From assembly GCA_023227645.1 (NCBI GenBank), contig JALNVJ010000038.1:1-11091 (forward strand): a stretch of DNA of 11,091 bases, in the 5' to 3' direction. Shown piece by piece: positions 6,884 to 11,091 of this stretch. The notes below the pieces were generated by a model, which made no database searches, was not told the DNA's origin, and worked only from the letters and a program-made list of their open reading frames with translations. This DNA comes from Bacteroidales bacterium (lineage in GTDB: Bacteria > Bacteroidota > Bacteroidia > Bacteroidales > P3). Both the position numbers and the translations under genes were made by a program. The stretch's first letter is position 1; every line of letters starts with the position of its first letter.

Positions 6884-7174
6884 ATGAACATTACCATTAA
6901 CGCAGTAAAATTTCGCTTAGCTGAAGAATTAGAAGCATTCATCAATGAAAAAGTATCTAAACTCGAAAGACTTTCTCCAGATGCTTTAGGAGCCGAAATT
7001 ACACTTAAGATCGACAAGCCTGCGGCACTAAACAATAAGATAGCAGATATTAAACTTATGGTAAAAGGATATGATTTGTTTTCTTCCAAGCAGGGAGATA
7101 GCTTTGAAGAATGTGTTGTAGAGTGTATTGATGCGCTAAAGGTTCAGATAGAGAAACACAAAGAGAAAAAATAA
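6884..7174 (+). CDS. hpf: Ribosome hibernation-promoting factor, short form (HPF/RaiA family)
   Basis: A 96-residue S30AE-domain protein: MNITINAVKFRLAEELEAFINEK style start, central strand I-T-L-K-I-D, then IADIKLMVKGYDLFSSKQGDSFEECVVECIDALKVQIEKHK at the end. The family binds the 30S decoding region in slow-growing cells, blocks tRNA and mRNA binding and protects or dimerises ribosomes. It is the short form, without the extra C-terminal dimerisation domain of long HPF. The start is fixed by a perfect SD, AAGGAGGT. A terminator follows. The order rpsU - xer - hpf is conserved in many Bacteroidota. The SD suggests that translation rises when the anti-SD is free (inference). Confidence 0.93.
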   Translation: MNITINAVKFRLAEELEAFINEKVSKLERLSPDALGAEITLKIDKPAALNNKIADIKLMVKGYDLFSSKQGDSFEECVVECIDALKVQIEKHKEKK

Positions 7175-7194
7175 ATATCTTTTCAACTAAAGAT

Positions 7195-7223
7195 AGTCCC
7201 ATATACTTATATGGGGCTTTTTT
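7195..7223 (+). terminator. Intrinsic terminator after hpf
   Basis: AGTCCCATAT (7195-7204) pairs with ATATGGGGCT (7209-7218) around the loop ACTT, with one T-G pair, followed by a T-run to 7223. It separates hpf from the large gene that follows. Confidence 0.88.
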
Positions 7224-7254
7224 ATTGCTAGATTAGAATGAAAATAAAGAATAT

Positions 7255-10200
7255 ATGGAAAAATTACTCAAGAGTTTAGGGATTGATAATGCCCAAAATA
7301 ATATAGATTTAATTCATAAATATATTAATCTTAGACTTATGGCTCTCGATTTGCCTTCGGTTGAGGAATCTTATGATGAGGAAATAAATAAAGAGTTTAT
7401 AGAAATAATTAAAGGTCTAATAGCAAACTATAAAAAAAGAGAAGAATTCTTTGCAACAAGTTTATGTCCTGCTGATGAAAGAATTCAAGGTTTTCTTAAT
7501 AGATACTTTGGAGATGATAACGCAACGGAAGCCATAAAACTCCCAAATAACACCTTCTCTCTCGATAGTTATGGAGTGGCGAGAGAATTGTCGCTTCCAA
7601 AAGGAGGAGATAAATACGTATCAGATTATATATCTTCATATAGGGTTAAGCAAGGTGTTCTTCATAACCCTGCAAAGGATAAAAGAACAACAAAGGGCGT
7701 CTTTCATATTGCAGAGGGAGGTCTTCCTATTCCTGCCGACAAGAAAGCTGTTCCCAAAAATGTTGCAAAAAATATTATAAAGAAAGCCTTTGAAGCAGAA
7801 GGAGATATATTAAATCTTCCTTATACTTCAAAACAAGAAAAACAAGCTAGTACCTTTGTTTCAATTCTACTTCGACCAATAGTTTCCCCATTAGTAAAAG
7901 GGGTTAATGAAAGAAAGTCATTGGAGGTAAGATTCTTTGCGCCAGGAAGTCTTGTTAGTAGTCTTGATTTTGTGGAAAGTATATTTGGTAATGCAGGTAG
8001 CCCTTATCATCTTGAAAATGATTCTGCCTTAGACTTTTTGCATTGGACAGGACATACAGGTTGCGTAGTTTTAGCTCCTCAACTAACCAAACTTAGAAAA
8101 AAAGATATTGGACTTGTTCATATCTCTCAAGCAACACCTAGTCAAATAAAAGATGGAATGTGTTGGGAGAATGAAGATGAACTATATAATGAAGGTCAAT
8201 CTTTTAAGCTCACTGTAAGGACGGACGAAGGAGTTATTGTAACAGTTATTGCGGATAATTATTTTGGATATTCAAAGAAAGAAATAAAAACAATGATAGG
8301 TTATTCTTCTAACCTCTATGGCAATTCGGAAGAAGAACATGCAGGAGGAGCTTTAGTTTTCCCTGCCTATAATCAAGGAGATTATTATCATGCAAAACCT
8401 CATAAAATAAGAGCAATCTTCCAAGAGGTTATTGAGAATAATTCCGATAAGATTGATTTATACCCTGAAGGTTATGGAATAGATAAGCTATATAAAAACA
8501 TATATTACCTACCAGAAAATGTAGAATTTAGTGTGCAAACTCAAACCATAAGTTGGGAGAATAATGGTAAACAAAAACTAAAACTTCTTCCACACAAAAC
8601 CTATATTCTTCCAAATGGATCTAAGTTTAGGATGGAAAAGTATTCTGGAGCAGCAAACTATCGATTAATTGAAGTTTATGGAGATGGAACATTTTGTCAT
8701 AAACCATGTACTGTTTCAGGTGGAGGCAAGAGTGAGATATCCAAATCGATACAAGATGCTATTATTATTGGCTCTTTCTTTGTGAATGATTTTGATAGCG
8801 ATATTAATAAAGTTGATGCAATAATAAATTATGACTACTCAACTCGATTTAAAGGTATAGACTCTCCAATTCCATTTTCTAGGTCGTTTTTAAGTAGTAA
8901 GCGATCAATGGGCTCCGTTATAAAGCTCTTAAATGCATCTTCTCTCTATACTGACGAATATAATGAATGGATTCTAAGCATACCTCAATCGATTAAAGGG
9001 ATTGCATTTATTGTTAAAAGATTTTATAAAACAGAATGGAATGGTGATTGGAAATCTCATTTTAGTGTTGATATACTTAATGGAACCAATGGTAACGAAT
9101 TAAAATTTGAAGATAAAAAGATTTTTGCTCGTTACCTTAGAATAGGATTTCAAGAAAATGGGAAATGGAGAACATTTAAACTTAGACAAGACTTTGTTCA
9201 AGCAGATAAACTCCAAATGGAAGATGATATAACATCATCAACAGTAGTCCCAACCAATTTACTTACCAAGATTGGCAAGGCAGAAGAGAATTTAAGTGTT
9301 AAGATAACAGAAAACTGTGAATATCGTTTCTTCCAACGTCCAGATGACGCAATAATGAGAGGTTATGATAAGAAAGCAGAAGAGGATTTATCCTCTCCAA
9401 ATACTTTTATTTCAAACTTTGAACCCCTAACAATTAAAGATGCACAAGAAATGGTTGAAGATGTAATAAACTTCGACTACTTCACAGATCCAATGAGGGA
9501 AATGATAGAAGAGGTTGCTGAGAAAAAAGATATCCCATATTTTGTATCTTCAGCACATCCTCGTTTGGTAAATGGAAAGCCAACAGCTAATGTTCGTTAT
9601 CTACAAACACGTGACGATTTAGTTTACCCAATGGATAAATATATCACCGAAATGGGTTTAAGATTATCAAGGAAACTAAAGCCACACGAACATCTCTATC
9701 TACCTGTGAATACAGTATTGCCAGGAAGAAGGAATAACCCAGCCTCAGAAGGAATTAGACCGTTAGCAGTTTATAGCCCTGTCCACTACCAAGAACTACC
9801 AGAACTATTTATGGACTTTATTTGCAGTCTAACAGGTAAGTCACCTTCAACAACAGGAGCAGGCAGTGAAGGAGCATTAACTAAAGGCCCATTTAACGCC
9901 CTATGTGCAGTTTCCGACTTAAACAATGCCTTATTATCATTTATCCTAACAGGGTATAATGGATTTACAACCCCTGCAGGCCATATAGGCAAAAAGTATA
10001 AGATATCTCACGATATAAGTCTTCTTATCCCAGAATTATGGTCAAGACTTCTTCCAAAAGAAATTGATCCTAAATTAATGATAGAAGGAGGAAGCCTTGA
10101 GAAACTCAACGACTTTGAATATAATGGAAAGCTAGTAAAGGCTTCTCTTCTTGGATATCGTATAACAAAGCACTTCGTTAACCATTATTTCGGAAGAGTA

Positions 10201-10701
10201 TTTGAAAATCCTAATGTTGTATTTGAAGAAGATATGCTACAACCAGAGCTCCAAAGTATGGACGAATTTGTTGATGGAGTAAATAATATTGAAGAAAACC
10301 AAGCCAAAGTAGCTCAAAATTATTTTGAAGATGGCTCTGTTTCAATGGCAATACCTCCACTAAAAGCCTTAATTTATATTATGGTAAAAGGAGAATATGA
10401 AGGTAAAACAATAGATTCTCCTGAAATAAGAGAACTATTTACCCAAGAATATGTTCTTCAAAGTGATTGGTATAAAACAAGACTTAAAGCCAAACAAGAC
10501 TATGATTTAGCCCTATGGGAAAGACATAGAGCCTATTACACAAACTTCATTTCAAAAGCAATTAATATCTCTAAAGAAAAGAAGGAAACCTTAGTTGAGA
10601 GCTTAAAAGAAATAGAACAAAGAATTGAATATTATAAATCACCAGCTTACGCAAAAACTCTTATCGGGACAATAGGTAAGGATATACTTTATAGAAATTA
10701 G
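7255..10701 (+). CDS. Probable PPi-type phosphoenolpyruvate carboxykinase
   Basis: A 1148-residue (about 130 kDa) cytoplasmic protein without signal peptide or membrane segments. From memory it resembles the PPi-dependent PEP carboxykinases identified in Entamoeba histolytica and Propionibacterium freudenreichii, which are about twice the size of ATP or GTP enzymes. Shared-looking stretches are GVFHIAEGGLPIP (148-160), IFGNAGSPY with HTGCVVLAP (243-275), VIVTVIADNYFGYSKKE (327-343) and EEEHAGG (359-365). Phosphate-loop-like or glycine-rich sites are SGGGKSE (488-494) and TGAGSEGALTKGP (867-879). The reaction would be PEP + CO2 + phosphate to oxaloacetate + PPi, or the reverse. Assigning Lys341, Lys342 and His362 to metal binding is a guess by analogy with classic PEPCK. 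No clear promoter or SD is seen; the ATG at 7255 follows the hpf terminator by about 30 bases. It stands as a single gene. If the assignment is wrong, it is a large conserved protein of unknown function. Confidence 0.72.
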   Translation: MEKLLKSLGIDNAQNNIDLIHKYINLRLMALDLPSVEESYDEEINKEFIEIIKGLIANYKKREEFFATSLCPADERIQGFLNRYFGDDNATEAIKLPNNTFSLDSYGVARELSLPKGGDKYVSDYISSYRVKQGVLHNPAKDKRTTKGVFHIAEGGLPIPADKKAVPKNVAKNIIKKAFEAEGDILNLPYTSKQEKQASTFVSILLRPIVSPLVKGVNERKSLEVRFFAPGSLVSSLDFVESIFGNAGSPYHLENDSALDFLHWTGHTGCVVLAPQLTKLRKKDIGLVHISQATPSQIKDGMCWENEDELYNEGQSFKLTVRTDEGVIVTVIADNYFGYSKKEIKTMIGYSSNLYGNSEEEHAGGALVFPAYNQGDYYHAKPHKIRAIFQEVIENNSDKIDLYPEGYGIDKLYKNIYYLPENVEFSVQTQTISWENNGKQKLKLLPHKTYILPNGSKFRMEKYSGAANYRLIEVYGDGTFCHKPCTVSGGGKSEISKSIQDAIIIGSFFVNDFDSDINKVDAIINYDYSTRFKGIDSPIPFSRSFLSSKRSMGSVIKLLNASSLYTDEYNEWILSIPQSIKGIAFIVKRFYKTEWNGDWKSHFSVDILNGTNGNELKFEDKKIFARYLRIGFQENGKWRTFKLRQDFVQADKLQMEDDITSSTVVPTNLLTKIGKAEENLSVKITENCEYRFFQRPDDAIMRGYDKKAEEDLSSPNTFISNFEPLTIKDAQEMVEDVINFDYFTDPMREMIEEVAEKKDIPYFVSSAHPRLVNGKPTANVRYLQTRDDLVYPMDKYITEMGLRLSRKLKPHEHLYLPVNTVLPGRRNNPASEGIRPLAVYSPVHYQELPELFMDFICSLTGKSPSTTGAGSEGALTKGPFNALCAVSDLNNALLSFILTGYNGFTTPAGHIGKKYKISHDISLLIPELWSRLLPKEIDPKLMIEGGSLEKLNDFEYNGKLVKASLLGYRITKHFVNHYFGRVFENPNVVFEEDMLQPELQSMDEFVDGVNNIEENQAKVAQNYFEDGSVSMAIPPLKALIYIMVKGEYEGKTIDSPEIRELFTQEYVLQSDWYKTRLKAKQDYDLALWERHRAYYTNFISKAINISKEKKETLVESLKEIEQRIEYYKSPAYAKTLIGTIGKDILYRN

Positions 10702-10747
10702 ACTTAAATCACTATTAATAAAGTCTTACATTATAAGCAACCTCTAA

Positions 10748-10787
10748 AATTAAAGCTAATATAAATCAAATTATATTAGCTTTAATT
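10748..10787. terminator. Perfect 17-bp inverted repeat, likely bidirectional terminator
   Basis: Bases 10748-10764 pair without mismatch with 10771-10787 around a 6-base loop (ATCAAA). It lies between the convergent PPi-PEPCK-like gene and the Type IX-secreted protein gene. The stem is AT-rich with only one GC dinucleotide pair near the middle and there is no long T-run, so it may be a weak terminator or an mRNA 3' end stabiliser. Confidence 0.6.
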
Positions 10788-10822
10788 ATATAAACTATAA
10801 ATCAAATTATACTTGCTTTAAT
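10760..10822. repeat. Direct repeat pair with 36-bp period
   Basis: Bases 10760-10786 and 10796-10822 match at 25 of 27 positions (differences at 10776/10812 and 10778/10814). The first copy contains the loop and right arm of the perfect hairpin; the second lies directly downstream of the stop codon of the minus-strand gene. The left arm of the hairpin could therefore pair with either copy. Confidence 0.8.
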
Positions 10823-10824
10823 CC

Positions 10825-11091
10825 TTATTCCACTAAAATCTTTTTTGTAGCAATTCCTCTGGGAGTATATAGCTTTACGATATATGTTCCTGCACTTAGG
10901 TCTGAAATATCTACATACTTCTCATAAGAGTTTATTGAAATAGTCTTTAATTTCAATCCTCTTATATCATATATCTCAATATCTTTAACCTTAAACTGGG
11001 ATATTATCTTTATATTATTTTTTGCAGGGTTTGGTAATATATTGCAAGTATTATTAATATCTATTGCATTAACCAAACCCAAAGAATCAGG
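10825..11091 (-). CDS. Type IX secretion system cargo, C-terminal sorting domain (partial)
   Basis: The reverse strand is open from the right window edge to a TAA at 10825-10827, giving the last 88 residues of a longer protein. They form a typical T9SS type A sorting domain: ILPNPAKNNIKI, then DIEIYDIRGLKLKTI, then VDISDLSAGTYIVKLYT, G-I-A-T-K-K-I-L-V-E end. In Bacteroidota this domain directs passage through the Type IX outer-membrane pore, then is removed, with the cargo released or attached to the surface. The frame continues past base 11091 (next codons Ser, Asp, Pro), so any apparent start inside the window is not real. The cargo function (protease, adhesin, glycosidase) lies outside the window. 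Confidence 0.88.
   Translation of the reverse strand, partial: PDSLGLVNAIDINNTCNILPNPAKNNIKIISQFKVKDIEIYDIRGLKLKTISINSYEKYVDISDLSAGTYIVKLYTPRGIATKKILVE

Noticed and set aside
6556..7089. Two short minus-strand frames (6556-6747, 6880-7089) under the recombinase and hpf
   Set aside because: They lie antisense to strongly conserved proteins and have no initiation signals.
7175..7254. tRNA genes expected after hpf
   Set aside because: The 80 bases hold only a terminator hairpin and the start region of the next gene; no cloverleaf or T-loop sequence is present.
9786..9992. Minus-strand frame under the PEPCK-like gene
   Set aside because: It is antisense to the conserved TGAGSEGALTKGP region and is explained by codon composition.
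10702..10824. CRISPR array suggested by the repeated AT-rich unit
   Set aside because: Only two copies, 36 bases apart, one being half of a hairpin, with no further repeats or cas genes.

Overview
The window is AT-rich chromosomal DNA from a member of the Bacteroidota, most likely an anaerobic Bacteroidales-like lineage. Several lines of evidence agree. Promoters match the Bacteroidota form (TTG or TTTG, about 20 nt, then TAnnTTTG). Shine-Dalgarno sequences are missing in front of most genes. A Type IX secretion C-terminal sorting domain lies at the right edge, the M49 peptidase has the bacterial HECLGH motif, and the order rpsU - xer recombinase - hpf is typical of this phylum. No species can be named.

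Left part (1-4725). Two genes run leftward: an LptF/LptG-family lipopolysaccharide-export permease (116-1552, GTG start) and, overlapping its stop codon as TAATG, the first 38 codons of a group 4-type glycosyltransferase that leaves the window at base 1. Divergent from them is an exported dipeptidyl-peptidase III (1646-3703). A bidirectional hairpin terminator separates it from a convergent, unrecognised lipoprotein gene (3772-4725).

Middle part (4860-7174). This is a compact run of short rightward genes: rpmB (bL28), a YbgC/FadM-like hotdog thioesterase, rpsU (bS21), a XerC/XerD-like tyrosine recombinase and hpf. Most are separated by good intrinsic terminators, and several have their own promoter, so they look like small independent units rather than one operon. 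Only rpsU and hpf have Shine-Dalgarno sequences. Both encode ribosome-bound proteins, and bS21 is the protein that helps hide the anti-SD in this phylum, so the pattern suggests shared translational control.

Right part (7255-11091). A single large gene (1148 aa) resembles the pyrophosphate-dependent phosphoenolpyruvate carboxykinase family, which is about twice the size of ATP- or GTP-dependent enzymes. It would interconvert PEP plus CO2 plus phosphate with oxaloacetate plus PPi. It converges on the 3' end of a Type IX-secreted protein gene that starts beyond the window. Between them are a 17-bp perfect inverted repeat and a second, imperfect copy of half of it.

No tRNA, rRNA, CRISPR array, insertion sequence or prophage was seen. 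No stretch above 300 bases lacks a gene. I did not find a clear multi-gene defence or biosynthetic system. The most interesting points are the PPi-PEPCK-like gene, the selective SD use, and a possible leaderless promoter for the recombinase.
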